64,000 bases of DNA from Streptomyces aurantiogriseus (GTDB lineage: Bacteria > Actinomycetota > Actinomycetes > Streptomycetales > Streptomycetaceae), in NCBI RefSeq assembly GCF_014649375.1, contig NZ_BMSX01000012.1, positions 62,001 to 126,000 on the forward strand, read 5' to 3'. Numbering within the stretch: position 1 is the first letter of the stretch; the number at the start of each line of letters is the position of its first letter. A program made the position numbers and the translations under genes. The notes under the pieces were generated by a model, which was given only the letters and a program-made list of their open reading frames with translations, did not search any database and was not told the origin of the DNA. Of this stretch, positions 33,296 through 41,752 are shown piece by piece.

Positions 33296-33841
33296 TCACG
33301 GCCGCCAACGAGGTGCCTCGTCGTCGGGGGTGTCGGGGCTCGCGAAGTGGAAGGGGACCGAAAGGTGGTCGGCGAGGGCTCTGCCGACCCGGTCGGCCAC
33401 GGCTGCCGCAGGGTGGCGCGGGGCCGGATCCTCGTCGCCGAGGTGCCGGACGGCCGCGGACCAGTGGATGGTGGCCAGCCGCAGCTCCCCCTCCGGGTCG
33501 GCGGTGACGGCCACGAGATCCACGAACCAGTCGTGGACGGTGTCCCCGTCCCAGACGGCCTCGACGGCCACGACACGGCCCGGCGCGCCGGCCGCACGGG
33601 CGGTCAGTGACTCCAGGTCGAGAGGGCTGTCGGGCGTGCGGGCGATCCGGTCGCCGTGGTGGAGGTAGCGGTCGTGGACGACGAGCTGTGCCTCGGTGAG
33701 CCCCAGGCCCCGGGCCCGGCCGGCCTCCCAGACGGCGCGGACCGCCTGCAGGCGGGCGTCCTGGAGGACGTAGCCGTCGGCCTCGGCGCGGATGCCGGGC
33801 GGCAGCAGTGCCCACCACTCGGCCGTGCTCCTGTCGGTCAT
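33296..33841 (-). CDS. Conserved hypothetical protein
   Basis: A 181-residue acidic, soluble protein (MTDRSTAEWWALLPPGIRAE onward). It has aromatic-rich and charged segments such as VHDRYLHHGDRIARTPDSPL and WDGDTVHDWFVDLVAVTAD, but no domain I recognise. The start has a good GGGAGAGAGG ribosome-binding site. It converges with the AlkD-like gene 7 bp away. Function unknown. Confidence 0.68.
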   Translation of the reverse strand: MTDRSTAEWWALLPPGIRAEADGYVLQDARLQAVRAVWEAGRARGLGLTEAQLVVHDRYLHHGDRIARTPDSPLDLESLTARAAGAPGRVVAVEAVWDGDTVHDWFVDLVAVTADPEGELRLATIHWSAAVRHLGDEDPAPRHPAAAVADRVGRALADHLSVPFHFASPDTPDDEAPRWRP

Positions 33842-34034
33842 ACAGATGGTGCCTCTCTCCCGTGCGGCCGGCGCCCCGGCCCACCTGTGGAAAACCATTC
33901 GACACCGGTCGGACCGTCGGCGAGGATCTACCCCATGTTCCGGTACGCCTTCCTCCTCGCAGCATCCGCCGTCGCGGATGCCCCGAAGGCTGCCGTCCCT
34001 GTTCTCGTGGCCGCTGTCGACGGCGCCCGAAGCT

Positions 34035-34077
34035 GACCCTCTCCGGATCGTCCGGCGGACCCCGCAGGGGGAGGGTC
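34035..34077 (+). promoter_or_regulatory. Structured leader upstream of tuf3
   Basis: GACCCTC at 34035-34041 pairs perfectly with GAGGGTC at 34071-34077, enclosing TCCGG repeats and a CCCCGCAGGGG inner hairpin. The structure ends about 94 bp before the tuf3 ATG. It could be a leader hairpin or terminator-like attenuator; function is a guess. The wider gap 33842-34170 has no gene. Confidence 0.4.
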
Positions 34078-34170
34078 GGCGAGTTCCTCGGGGTCCCCGT
34101 CCCGGCCGGCGTCCCGCCGTGACCGGGGCCATCACTCAGCACCTTTCCTGAGAGGCTTCGAGGTATCGCC

Positions 34171-35340
34171 ATGCCCAAGACGGCATACGTGCGCACCAAA
34201 CCGCACCTGAACATCGGCACGATGGGTCACGTCGACCACGGCAAGACCACCCTGACCGCCGCCATCACCAAGGTCCTCGCCGAGCGCGGTGCCGGCACCT
34301 TCGTGCCGTTCGACCGTATCGACCGCGCCCCCGAGGAGGCGGCGCGCGGCATCACCATCAACATCGCGCACGTCGAGTACGAGACCGACACCCGGCACTA
34401 CGCGCACGTCGACATGCCGGGCCACGCCGACTACGTCAAGAACATGGTCACCGGGGCCGCGCAGCTCGACGGGGCGATCCTCGTCGTCTCCGCGCTCGAC
34501 GGGATCATGCCGCAGACCGCCGAACACGTCCTGCTCGCCCGGCAGGTGGGCGTCGACCACATCGTGGTCGCGCTCAACAAGGCCGACGCGGGCGACGAGG
34601 AGCTCACCGACCTGGTCGAGCTGGAGGTACGCGACCTGCTCACCGTGCACGGCTACGGCGGCGACGCCGCACCCGTCGTACGGGTCTCGGGGCTGAAGGC
34701 GCTGGAGGGCGACCCGCGGTGGACGGCGTCCATCGACGCGCTGCTCGACGCGGTCGACACCTACGTGCCGATGCCCGAGCGGTACGTGGACGCGCCGTTC
34801 CTGATGCCCGTGGAGAACGTGCTCACCATCACCGGCCGGGGGACGGTCGTCACCGGCGCGGTCGAGCGGGGCACGGTACGGGTCGGTGACCGGGTCGAGG
34901 TGCTCGGCGCCGGCCTGGACACCGTGGTGACCGGCCTGGAGACCTTCGGCAAGCCGATGGAGGAGGCGCAGGCCGGGGACAACGTGGCGCTGCTGCTGCG
35001 CGGGGTGCCGCGGGACGCCGTGCGGCGGGGGCACGTGGTGGCCGCGCCGGGGAGTGTGGTGCCGCGGCGGCGGTTCTCGGCGCAGGTGTATGTGCTGTCG
35101 GCGGCGGAGGGCGGGCGTTCGACGCCCGTCGCCACCGGATACCGGCCGCAGTTCTACATCCGTACCGCGGACGTCGTCGGGGACGTGGACCTCGGGGAGG
35201 CCGCCGTCGCGCGGCCTGGGGACACGGTCGCCATGACCGTCGAGCTGGGGCGTGAGGTGCCTCTCGAGCCGGGGCTCGGGTTCGCCATCCGTGAGGGCGG
35301 GCGGACCGTGGGGGCGGGGACCGTGATCGCCGTCGACTGA
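34171..35340 (+). CDS. tuf3: Divergent elongation factor Tu (EF-Tu3)
   Basis: A 389-residue EF-Tu paralogue. GTPase motifs are complete: P loop GHVDHGKTT (residues 19-27), switch I RGITINIAHVEYET, DMPGHADYVKNM with the catalytic His, and NKAD; the last motif reads SGL instead of the usual SAL. Domains 2 and 3 follow (VENVLTITGRGTVVTGAVER, RRFSAQVYVLSAAEGG, GYRPQFYIRTADV). It is much more diverged than housekeeping EF-Tu1, matching the stress-linked tuf3 of S. coelicolor and S. ramocissimus. It stands alone rather than in the str ribosomal operon. GAGG precedes the ATG, and a double hairpin follows. Confidence 0.93.
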   Translation: MPKTAYVRTKPHLNIGTMGHVDHGKTTLTAAITKVLAERGAGTFVPFDRIDRAPEEAARGITINIAHVEYETDTRHYAHVDMPGHADYVKNMVTGAAQLDGAILVVSALDGIMPQTAEHVLLARQVGVDHIVVALNKADAGDEELTDLVELEVRDLLTVHGYGGDAAPVVRVSGLKALEGDPRWTASIDALLDAVDTYVPMPERYVDAPFLMPVENVLTITGRGTVVTGAVERGTVRVGDRVEVLGAGLDTVVTGLETFGKPMEEAQAGDNVALLLRGVPRDAVRRGHVVAAPGSVVPRRRFSAQVYVLSAAEGGRSTPVATGYRPQFYIRTADVVGDVDLGEAAVARPGDTVAMTVELGREVPLEPGLGFAIREGGRTVGAGTVIAVD

Positions 35341-35359
35341 AGGCGACCGGGGGTGCGTG

Positions 35360-35419
35360 GGGGCACTGCGGGACCGTCGTGGCTGGTCGCGCAGTGCCCC
35401 GCGCCCCCTTACGGGGCGC
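35360..35419. terminator. Double-hairpin terminator after tuf3
   Basis: GGGGCACTGCG at 35360-35370 pairs perfectly with CGCAGTGCCCC at 35390-35400. Immediately after, GCGCCCC at 35401-35407 pairs with GGGGCGC at 35413-35419. The GCGCAG-CCCCGCGCCCC-GGGGCGC arrangement is, from memory, a very common intergenic repeat and terminator in Streptomyces. Confidence 0.85.
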
Positions 35420-35441
35420 TCCGGCCAGGCACAATGAGAAG

Positions 35442-36290
35442 GTGAACGACGAGCCCATACCCGTCACCCGAGCCGTCGACCACGGCACCGCCAAGCTGAT
35501 GCCCGACGTCGACCGGGAGCGGGCGTGGCTGCTGACGGTCGACGGGGCACCGCAGTCGTACGTCGACCTTGACGAGCCGACGTACCTGGAGTTCGAGTAC
35601 GCGCAGCGGCTCGGGCACGTCCTGGACACCGTCGCCGAGCCGGGGCGGCCCCTGGACGTGCTGCATCTCGGCGGCGGGGCGCTCACCCTGCCGCGGTATC
35701 TGGCGGCGACCCGGCCGGGCTCCCGGCAGGACGTCGTCGAGGCCGACCGTGGCCTGCTGGAGCTGGTGGCCGAGCACCTGCCCCTCCCGCCCGGCACCGG
35801 CGTCACGCTGCACGCGGCCGACGCGCGGGCCTGGCTGGAGGCGGCCCCGGCCGACTCCGCCGACGCCCTCGTCGCCGACGTCTTCGGCGGCTCCCGCGTC
35901 CCCGCCCACCTGACGTCCCTCGCCTACGCCCGCGAGGCCGGACGCGTCCTGCGCGCCGACGGCGTCTACCTGGCGAACCTCGCGGACGCGGCGCCGTTCG
36001 CCTTCCTGCGCTCCCAACTGGCCACCTTCGCCGCGGTCTTCGAGGAACTCGCCCTCATCGCCGAACCGGCGGTGCTGCGTGGCCGTCGCTTCGGCAACGC
36101 GGTCCTCGTCGCCGCCCATCACCCCCTCGACGTCACCACCCTGGCCCGCCTCGCCGCCGCCGACGCCTTCCCGGCCCGTGTGGAACACGGTGCCGGCCTA
36201 CGGGACTTCATCGGCGACGCCCGGCCGGTGGCGGACGAGGAGGCGGTTCCGTCGCCTGAGCCACCGGGTGGGGCGTTCGGTATCGGCTGA
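35442..36290 (+). CDS. Spermidine-synthase-like methyltransferase-fold protein
   Basis: A 282-residue protein with the Rossmann-like core of polyamine aminopropyltransferases. The motif LDVLHLGGGALTLPRYLA (near residue 68) replaces the usual GGGDG, VVEADRGLLELVAEHLPL gives the acidic nucleotide-binding end, and HAADARAWLEAAP and DALVADVFGG follow. The Asp residues that bind polyamine are not all evident, so it is more likely a relative than a true spermidine synthase. Streptomyces often carry such copies. The GTG start sits on GAGAAG. Confidence 0.8.
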   Translation: MNDEPIPVTRAVDHGTAKLMPDVDRERAWLLTVDGAPQSYVDLDEPTYLEFEYAQRLGHVLDTVAEPGRPLDVLHLGGGALTLPRYLAATRPGSRQDVVEADRGLLELVAEHLPLPPGTGVTLHAADARAWLEAAPADSADALVADVFGGSRVPAHLTSLAYAREAGRVLRADGVYLANLADAAPFAFLRSQLATFAAVFEELALIAEPAVLRGRRFGNAVLVAAHHPLDVTTLARLAAADAFPARVEHGAGLRDFIGDARPVADEEAVPSPEPPGGAFGIG

Positions 36291-36365
36291 GGGGGGAGAA
36301 GGGGGCGGCCTCAATCCTCGGCTCGGCCGGATCGGCTGTTCCCACCGCCCGAGCCGCCCTGCGCG

Positions 36366-37706
36366 TCAGCCCCTCCCGGGCCCCGCGTCCGCCTCCGCCA
36401 AGCCCTCACGCCCTGCCTCGGTCTCCCCCTCACCGGAATCGCCACCGCCTGCCTCCCCGCGGGTGACCTGCTTCGTGCGGCGGGTCAGATTCCGCACGTC
36501 CGGCACGCACAGGACCGCCGCCGTGACGAGGACGACCAGCGTGGCGCAGCCCCACAGAGCGGCCGTCCGGCCGAAGGCGGACTCCGCGGGGCCCGCGAGC
36601 GCCGTGGCCAGGGGGACCATGGCGACCGAGCCGAACCAGTCGTAGGCCGAGACACGGGAGAGTTTCTCCTCGGGGATCTCCTGGTGGAGGGCGGTCATCC
36701 AGGAGACGCCGAACACCTCCAGGGTGACGCCGGTCAGGAACATCACGGCGCACAGGACGGAGATCGGTACCGGCACGGCGAGCGCGGCGGACGGCAGGGC
36801 CAGCGGGAAGACGCAGAGAGTGCCGGCGAAGAGCAGACGGCGGGGCTTCCAACGGGTCATCAGGACGGCGCCGGCCACCGTGCCCGCGCCGAAGAAGCCG
36901 AGGGCTAGGCCCCAGGGGCCGGCCCCGCCGAGATGGTCCCGGGCGACGAGGGGACCGTAGACCGCGTCGGCGGCGGCGACGACCGCGTTGGCGATCGAGA
37001 ACTGCAGGACGATGGCCCACAGCCAGGGTCGGCCGCTGAACTCCCGCCAGCCCTCGCGGAGATCGGCGAGCATGCCGCCGCCCCGCCCCCGCGCCGGGAT
37101 GTGGCTCACGTCGAGGAACGCGCGCAGCGCCCCGGCGAGCGCGAACGCGGCGGCGTCCGCCGCGAGTACCCAGCCCGGTCCGACCACGGCGACCATCGCG
37201 CCGCCGAGCGCCGCGCCGCCGAGGGCGGCTCCCTGCATCGCCATCCGGAACACCGCGAACGCCCGGCCCGCCTGCTCGCCGTCGACCGAGGACATCAGCA
37301 TGCCCTCGGCGGCCGGGCTGAAGAACGCCTGGCCGGTGCCGCCGAGCGCGGTCAGCAGCATCATCTGCCACAGCTGCGGCTGGCCCGCGAGGACGAGCGC
37401 GGCGAACGCGGCCTGCGAGAGACAGTTGAGGGTGTTGGCGGCGACCATCACCCGGTGCCGCGGGAGCCGGTCGGCGACCGCGCCGCCGATCAGCAGGAAC
37501 AGCACCAGCGGAAGCGTGCGGGCCGCGGCCACCAGACCGACGTCGCCGCCGTCGCCCCCCGCCTCGAGGACGGCGAACGCGGCGGCGATGAGCGCCCCCT
37601 GACTGCCGAGGCTCGTGATGAACGCGGCGGCGGTCAGCAGGCTGTAGTTGCGGCCCGCCCAGGCGGGTCTGCGCAGGCGGAGGCGGGTGTCGGCGGCTGA
37701 GGTCAC
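36366..37706 (-). CDS. MFS transporter, drug-exporter type
   Basis: A 446-residue polytopic membrane protein with 12 predicted helices. The typical MFS segment between helices 2 and 3 appears as LIGGAVADRLPRHRVMVAAN. Other features are GGTGQAFFSPAAEGMLMSSV and, in the second half, GLALGFFGAGTVAGAVLMTR with the matching loop MTRWKPRRLLFAG. It fits the enterobactin/macrolide-exporter-like group common in actinobacteria. Start taken at a GTG (VTSAADTRLRL). The C-terminal Gly/Glu-rich tail is variable. Confidence 0.87.
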   Translation of the reverse strand: MTSAADTRLRLRRPAWAGRNYSLLTAAAFITSLGSQGALIAAAFAVLEAGGDGGDVGLVAAARTLPLVLFLLIGGAVADRLPRHRVMVAANTLNCLSQAAFAALVLAGQPQLWQMMLLTALGGTGQAFFSPAAEGMLMSSVDGEQAGRAFAVFRMAMQGAALGGAALGGAMVAVVGPGWVLAADAAAFALAGALRAFLDVSHIPARGRGGGMLADLREGWREFSGRPWLWAIVLQFSIANAVVAAADAVYGPLVARDHLGGAGPWGLALGFFGAGTVAGAVLMTRWKPRRLLFAGTLCVFPLALPSAALAVPVPISVLCAVMFLTGVTLEVFGVSWMTALHQEIPEEKLSRVSAYDWFGSVAMVPLATALAGPAESAFGRTAALWGCATLVVLVTAAVLCVPDVRNLTRRTKQVTRGEAGGGDSGEGETEAGREGLAEADAGPGRG

Positions 37707-37789
37707 CGGCCGACTATCGCCGCCCGGGCACCGATCTGCCAAACCGATTACCCGCCGTCCGCCCTCACGGCCGTCCGCCCTCACGGCCG

Positions 37790-38818
37790 TCAGCCCTCGG
37801 TCGGCTCCCCGTGCAGGCGTACGGTGCTGAGGATCTTCATGATGGTCGCCTGCGGCAGCTCGTCCTTCACGCCCTTGGCCGTGTAGAGGTTCCAGGAGAC
37901 GAAGTCGCCCTTGGAGTTCTTGAAGCCGAAGGTGATCGCCTTGCCGTCGCTGGCACACTTGCCCTTCTGGGGCGTGTTCGTCGACTGGGCCCACGCGTAA
38001 CTGCCCTTGATGCCCGAGGTGGTGGTGTAGGCGGTGGCCTTCTCGTCGGAGCTGATGCTCTTCTTGTCCGGCTCGGTGTAGCCGCCGAAGACCCACCAGG
38101 CGGGGGTGTTGATCGCGATCTCGTCGGTGTTCTTGGCTCCCTCGGCACCCTTGGTGCCGACGACGGCGAGCGAGGTGTCGTCGCTCTTGCCGTCCTTGTC
38201 GTCGTCGGACGTGCACCACTTCGACTTGTACTCGGCAGTGCCCGACTGAATGATCGCGTCGTAGCCGTCGGGCTGTTCCTTGTCCTCCCACTCGAAGCCC
38301 TGGCTGAGGCTCGGCGACTGGACCTCCCAGTCCGCCGGCACGTCGAAGGCCACGCCTCGCTTGGGGTTCACGACGACCTTCCAGCCCGCGACGGTCGGCT
38401 GCAGGGTCTCCGTGTCGCGCGGGTTGTCGTCCGTGCCGGTCGACGACGACGCCGAGTCGCTCGGCTCGGCGGACACGGTGGGGCTCTTGCTGCCCTTGCC
38501 GGTGACCTCGGCCGGCTCCTCGTCGTCCCCGCCGAGCACCAGGAACCCGGTGACTCCGGCGGCCACGACGACGGCCGCGGCCGCCACGATCGCGATCAGC
38601 TTGGTGCGGTTGCCGCCGCCCGGGCCACCGGTCTGCGGCGGGCCCGCGACCGCCGGGGTGCCCCACTGCGGCGTCTGCGCATAGGGGTTGGGCTGCTGGG
38701 GCTGCTGGAAGCCGGGTTGCTGATACGGATTCGGCTGCTGGTATCCCGGCTGCTGGTACGGATTGTTCTGCGCCTGCGGGTTCTGCTCTCCCCCGGGCGG
38801 CTGCTGTCCTGGCCACAT
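37790..38818 (-). CDS. Membrane-anchored extracellular protein, Gln/Pro-rich N-terminus
   Basis: A 342-residue protein. Residues 1-75 are a disordered cytoplasmic tail of QQPNPYQQPGFQQ-like repeats; one transmembrane helix follows (LIAIVAAAAVVVAAGVTGFL, about residues 74-93), then a Ser/Thr/Asp linker and an extracellular domain of about 210 residues (GVAFDVPADWEVQSPSLSQG, INTPAWWVFGGYTEPD, SWNLYTAKGVKDELPQATIM) with a Cys pair near the KWCTSDDDKDGKSDD motif. No enzyme family is evident. A damaged copy lies immediately upstream at 38885-39224. Confidence 0.8.
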   Translation of the reverse strand: MWPGQQPPGGEQNPQAQNNPYQQPGYQQPNPYQQPGFQQPQQPNPYAQTPQWGTPAVAGPPQTGGPGGGNRTKLIAIVAAAAVVVAAGVTGFLVLGGDDEEPAEVTGKGSKSPTVSAEPSDSASSSTGTDDNPRDTETLQPTVAGWKVVVNPKRGVAFDVPADWEVQSPSLSQGFEWEDKEQPDGYDAIIQSGTAEYKSKWCTSDDDKDGKSDDTSLAVVGTKGAEGAKNTDEIAINTPAWWVFGGYTEPDKKSISSDEKATAYTTTSGIKGSYAWAQSTNTPQKGKCASDGKAITFGFKNSKGDFVSWNLYTAKGVKDELPQATIMKILSTVRLHGEPTEG

Positions 38819-38884
38819 GGCCTGAAACCCTAGTGCCGCCCGGGACACGAATCGGTCACCACCCCTTGTCGGAGACGTACCGAA

Positions 38885-39224
38885 TCAGGACTCGGCGGGC
38901 TGGAACACCCGCACGGTGTCCATGATTTTCCGGATCGTGGTGTCCGGGACCTCCTCGCCGACCCCCTTGGCGCCGAAGAACGATCAGGACGCCAGATCGC
39001 CGTCCGGCGTCTTGAAGGCGAACGGTGTTCTCGTTGGCGCCGTCCTTGTCGTCGTCGGACGCGCACCCGCCCCCGCCACCGGGCGCGGGTGCCGTCACGG
39101 TCGGGGCGTTCCAGGGAGCGGCCGGCTGCTGCGCGTACGGGTCGGGCTGGTGGAAACCGGGCTGCACGTACGGATCGGGCCGCGGGTTCGGGCCGCCTGC
39201 CGGCGGTTGCTCTCCTGGCCACAT
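38885..39224 (-). pseudogene. Decayed duplicate of the 37790-38818 gene
   Basis: It begins MWPGEQPPAGGPNPRPDPY, like MWPGQQPPGG of the next gene, and continues with FHQPDPYAQQ. The transmembrane helix and most of the extracellular domain are missing; sequence jumps to CASDDDKDGANE, then after a frame change to FAFKTPDGDLAS, a TGA where the intact gene has TGG (Trp), and SFFGAKGVGEEVPDTTIRK ending IMDTVRVFQPAES. This is tandem duplication followed by internal deletion, frameshift and nonsense change. Confidence 0.88.
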
Positions 39225-39295
39225 GGGCGGCGAGCATACGGCGATCATCACATCGCTCTGGCGAGCGCTGGCTACTCGTGGGTAACATCGCCGTC

Positions 39296-39748
39296 ATGAG
39301 CGCAGACCAGATGTCCATCGGCGAGATGCTCGCCGCCACGGTGCCCATGGCCCGGACCCTGAACCTCGAGTTCCTCGAGACCAGCCCGGAGAAGGCCGTG
39401 GTGGCCCTGCCGGACCAGAGCGAGTACCACAACCACGTGGGCGGGCCGCACGCCGGCGCGATGTTCACGCTCGGCGAGTCCGCCAGCGGCGCGATCGTCC
39501 TCGCCGCGTTCGGCGACCAGCTCGCGCGGGCCGTGCCGCTCGCCGTCAGCGCCGAGATCGCCTACAAGAAGCTCGCGATGGGCGCCGTCACCGCCACCGC
39601 CACCCTCGGCCGCCCGGCCACCGAGGTCGTCGCCCAACTCGACGCGGGCGAACGCCCCGAGTTCCCGGTGACGATCGAGATCCGCCGCGCCGACGGAGCC
39701 GTCACCGGCGAGATGACGGTGGTGTGGACCCTGCGCCCCAACGGCTGA
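39296..39748 (+). CDS. Hot-dog-fold thioesterase-like protein (DUF4442/PaaI group)
   Basis: A 150-residue single-domain hot-dog protein. Family features are EYHNHVGGPHAGAMFTLGES (His-Gly-Gly loop followed by the long central helix) and AEIAYKKLAMGAVTATATLG. This matches DUF4442/YiiD-C and PaaI-like acyl-CoA thioesterases; the Asp/Glu nucleophile position is taken by the GES segment. The acyl group is unknown. Start ATG at 39296 with weak ribosome-binding site. Confidence 0.83.
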   Translation: MSADQMSIGEMLAATVPMARTLNLEFLETSPEKAVVALPDQSEYHNHVGGPHAGAMFTLGESASGAIVLAAFGDQLARAVPLAVSAEIAYKKLAMGAVTATATLGRPATEVVAQLDAGERPEFPVTIEIRRADGAVTGEMTVVWTLRPNG

Positions 39749-40307
39749 GCGAGCGACGGGGCCGGCGCAGTAGCCTCCGGCGTCGGTGCCGACGGGCGGG
39801 CGGCGGGTGGTACCGGTGCCGACGGCACGAGCGCGGCAGGGCGCGGCCGACTGCGGCGGGTGTCGCGTCGGCAGAGCGGTCGCCTGGCGGCGGGGGCCGG
39901 GAGAGGCGGAGGCATGTCCGGGCGGTGGTCCCGGGGAGCAGGGGTGGCGGCGCCGGGCGGCGGCCCCTGGCGCGCGCCACGGGGGCCGAGCCGTGCCCGG
40001 GACTCCCGGTCGGTGGACGGGCAGCGAATCGTGTGTGTGTCGGGGGCGGCTTGGGTTCGACGGAGCCGGCCGGGGTGCGTGGCGCCTTGGCTGAGAGGCC
40101 GCCTGCGGGGGTGCCGGTGGGGAGTGGCGGGGTCTGTTCGGGCAGCGGCGCCGGGTACCACCCGCGTCCAGAACCGCGCGCTTTCCACGCACGCACGTGC
40201 CTGCCGGCGCCAGGGGCCCGATACGTCGGGGTGATGGCCGGGTGGCCTTGGGGCGTGGGCCGACGCGGTACCGCTGATCGGCTTCGGCGGCGGCGCTGAT
40301 GGTTCGC
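39749..40307. other. Gap of about 560 bp with no convincing gene
   Basis: Frames on both strands are open for long stretches, but all translations are Arg/Gly/Pro-rich with no start signal or recognisable motif, and third-position bias is absent. It includes a short GTGTGTGT run near 40032. I see nothing functional apart from the terminator at its right edge. Confidence 0.6.
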
Positions 40308-40369
40308 CGGCATGACGCAAGGGCCCGGTCACGGACGTAGCGCCGTGACCGGGCCCTTGCGTCATGCCG
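40308..40369. terminator. Very long bidirectional terminator overlapping the galU stop
   Basis: The 27-base arm at 40308-40334 (ends CGGCATGACGC and CCCGGTCACGG) is perfectly complementary to 40343-40369, with an 8-base loop ACGTAGCG. The right arm contains the galU stop codon and the final Ala codons. Such a long perfect hairpin would stop transcription from both sides. Confidence 0.9.
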
Positions 40370-41333
40370 CCAGTCGCCCGCGCTCCGCGCCGTCGGCGTC
40401 CCCGTTCTCCAGGCCGGCCACGAACTCCTTGAGCCAGGACACGAACTCCGGGCCCAGGTCGGGGCGGTCGCAGGCGAGGCGGACCACGGTGCGGAGGTAG
40501 TCGACCTTGTCGCCGGTGTCGTAGCGGCGGCCGGAGAAGACGACGCCGTGGACCGTGCCGGACGCGGCCAACTCCTGGAGGGCGTCGGTGAGTTGGATCT
40601 CACCGCCGCGGCCGGGGGCGGTGCGCTCGAGGACGTCGAAGACGGCCGGGTCGAGGACGTAGCGGCCGATGACGGCGTACCGGCTCGGCGCGTCCTCGCG
40701 GGCGGGCTTCTCGACGAGGCCGGTGACCCGTACGACACCGTCCTCGGCGGAGGGCTCCACGGCCGCGCAGCCGTAGAGGTGGACCTGCTCCGGCGGGACC
40801 TCCATCAGCGCGACCACGCTGCCGGCGTACCGCTCGCGGACCTCCAGCATCCGGCTGAGCAGGGTCTCGCGCGGGTCGATCAGGTCGTCGCCGAGGAGAA
40901 CGGCGAACGGCTGGTCCCCGACATGGTGGCGGGCGCACAGCACCGCGTGCCCGAGGCCGAGCGGGTCGCCCTGCCGGATGTGGTGGATGTCGGCGAGCCG
41001 GGCCGGGTCGCGCACCGCGTCCAGCCGTACGGTGTCGCCCTTGGCCGCGAGGGCCTGCTCCAGTTCGAAGGCGTGGTCGAAGTGGTCCTCGATGGCCCGC
41101 TTGTGCCGCCCGGTGACCATCAGGACGTCGTCCAGACCGGCCGCGGCGGCCTCCTCGACGACGTACTGGATGGCCGGCTTGTCGACGACCGGGAGCATCT
41201 CCTTCGGGGTCGCCTTCGTCGCGGGCAGGAAGCGGGTGCCGAGACCGGCCGCCGGGACGACCGCCTTGCGGACGGCGGGAGCGGTCGCGGGAGCGGACGG
41301 GGCGACGGTGGAGGAGGAGTGGGGGGCGTTCAT
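40362..41333 (-). CDS. galU: UTP--glucose-1-phosphate uridylyltransferase
   Basis: A 323-residue cytosolic enzyme forming UDP-glucose for glycans and trehalose. Motifs: nucleotide-binding VVPAAGLGTRFLPATKATPKEML (residues about 26-48, G-G-TR and K), VDKPAIQYVVEEAAAAG, LGHAVLCARHHVGDQPFAVL, GDDLIDP and the VEKPAREDAPSRYAVIGRYV segment with catalytic-site Glu and Lys. Two ATGs three codons apart (41342, 41333) are possible. It is monocistronic, ends in the long hairpin, and is divergent from the ricin-lectin gene. Confidence 0.93.
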   Translation of the reverse strand: MNAPHSSSTVAPSAPATAPAVRKAVVPAAGLGTRFLPATKATPKEMLPVVDKPAIQYVVEEAAAAGLDDVLMVTGRHKRAIEDHFDHAFELEQALAAKGDTVRLDAVRDPARLADIHHIRQGDPLGLGHAVLCARHHVGDQPFAVLLGDDLIDPRETLLSRMLEVRERYAGSVVALMEVPPEQVHLYGCAAVEPSAEDGVVRVTGLVEKPAREDAPSRYAVIGRYVLDPAVFDVLERTAPGRGGEIQLTDALQELAASGTVHGVVFSGRRYDTGDKVDYLRTVVRLACDRPDLGPEFVSWLKEFVAGLENGDADGAERGRLAA

Positions 41334-41752
41334 GGCGATCATGGTGGACCAGGTGGATGGGAGTAGCCCGAGAGTCACATCTGAGATTCCTGTGGGCCGC
41401 GCCGGAAGTTGGAGGTTCCGTGTGCCATCCGCCTTTTCCCGCACACAAGTTGACGCTGCGACTCCGCCTTCTCTCCGGTCAGATTTCGAATGCGGGTGCG
41501 GATACCGCCGGTAACTTATCTGAATAGCCCGCACTTTGAACGGGGGTCACTCGAACTCCTTGTTTCCTGTGAGGCGTGTGTGCGAAGGTGAGCCTCCCCG
41601 CGGGCCGGTCGGATCGGGGCAACGGACCTGGTCAGACCAAAAGTACGCACCAATCAAAGGCATCAACCACGCATCATCGCGCACCAAGCAGGCACCTCTT
41701 TCCGGCGGACGCGTATTGCGTGCCGTTCGTCGGCTGGGAAGGAAATGGTCCC
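41334..41752. other. Intergenic region between galU and the ricin-lectin gene
   Basis: About 420 bp with lower G+C than its surroundings, especially 41500-41560 and 41636-41690 (CAAAAGTACGCACCAATCAA). It must hold both divergent promoters. A TTGACG occurs at 41449 on the plus strand, but no well-spaced -10 is convincing. No gene is seen. Confidence 0.5.

Noticed and set aside
37707..38816. Upstream extension fusing the MFS exporter to the preceding membrane-anchored protein's frame
   Set aside because: The N-terminal part is a wrong-phase reading of the 37790-38818 gene. The MFS protein starts naturally at the GTG at 37706.
39749..40307. Overlapping open frames on both strands in the gap before galU
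   Set aside because: No start signals, no codon bias and only Arg/Gly/Pro-rich translations; treated as non-coding.
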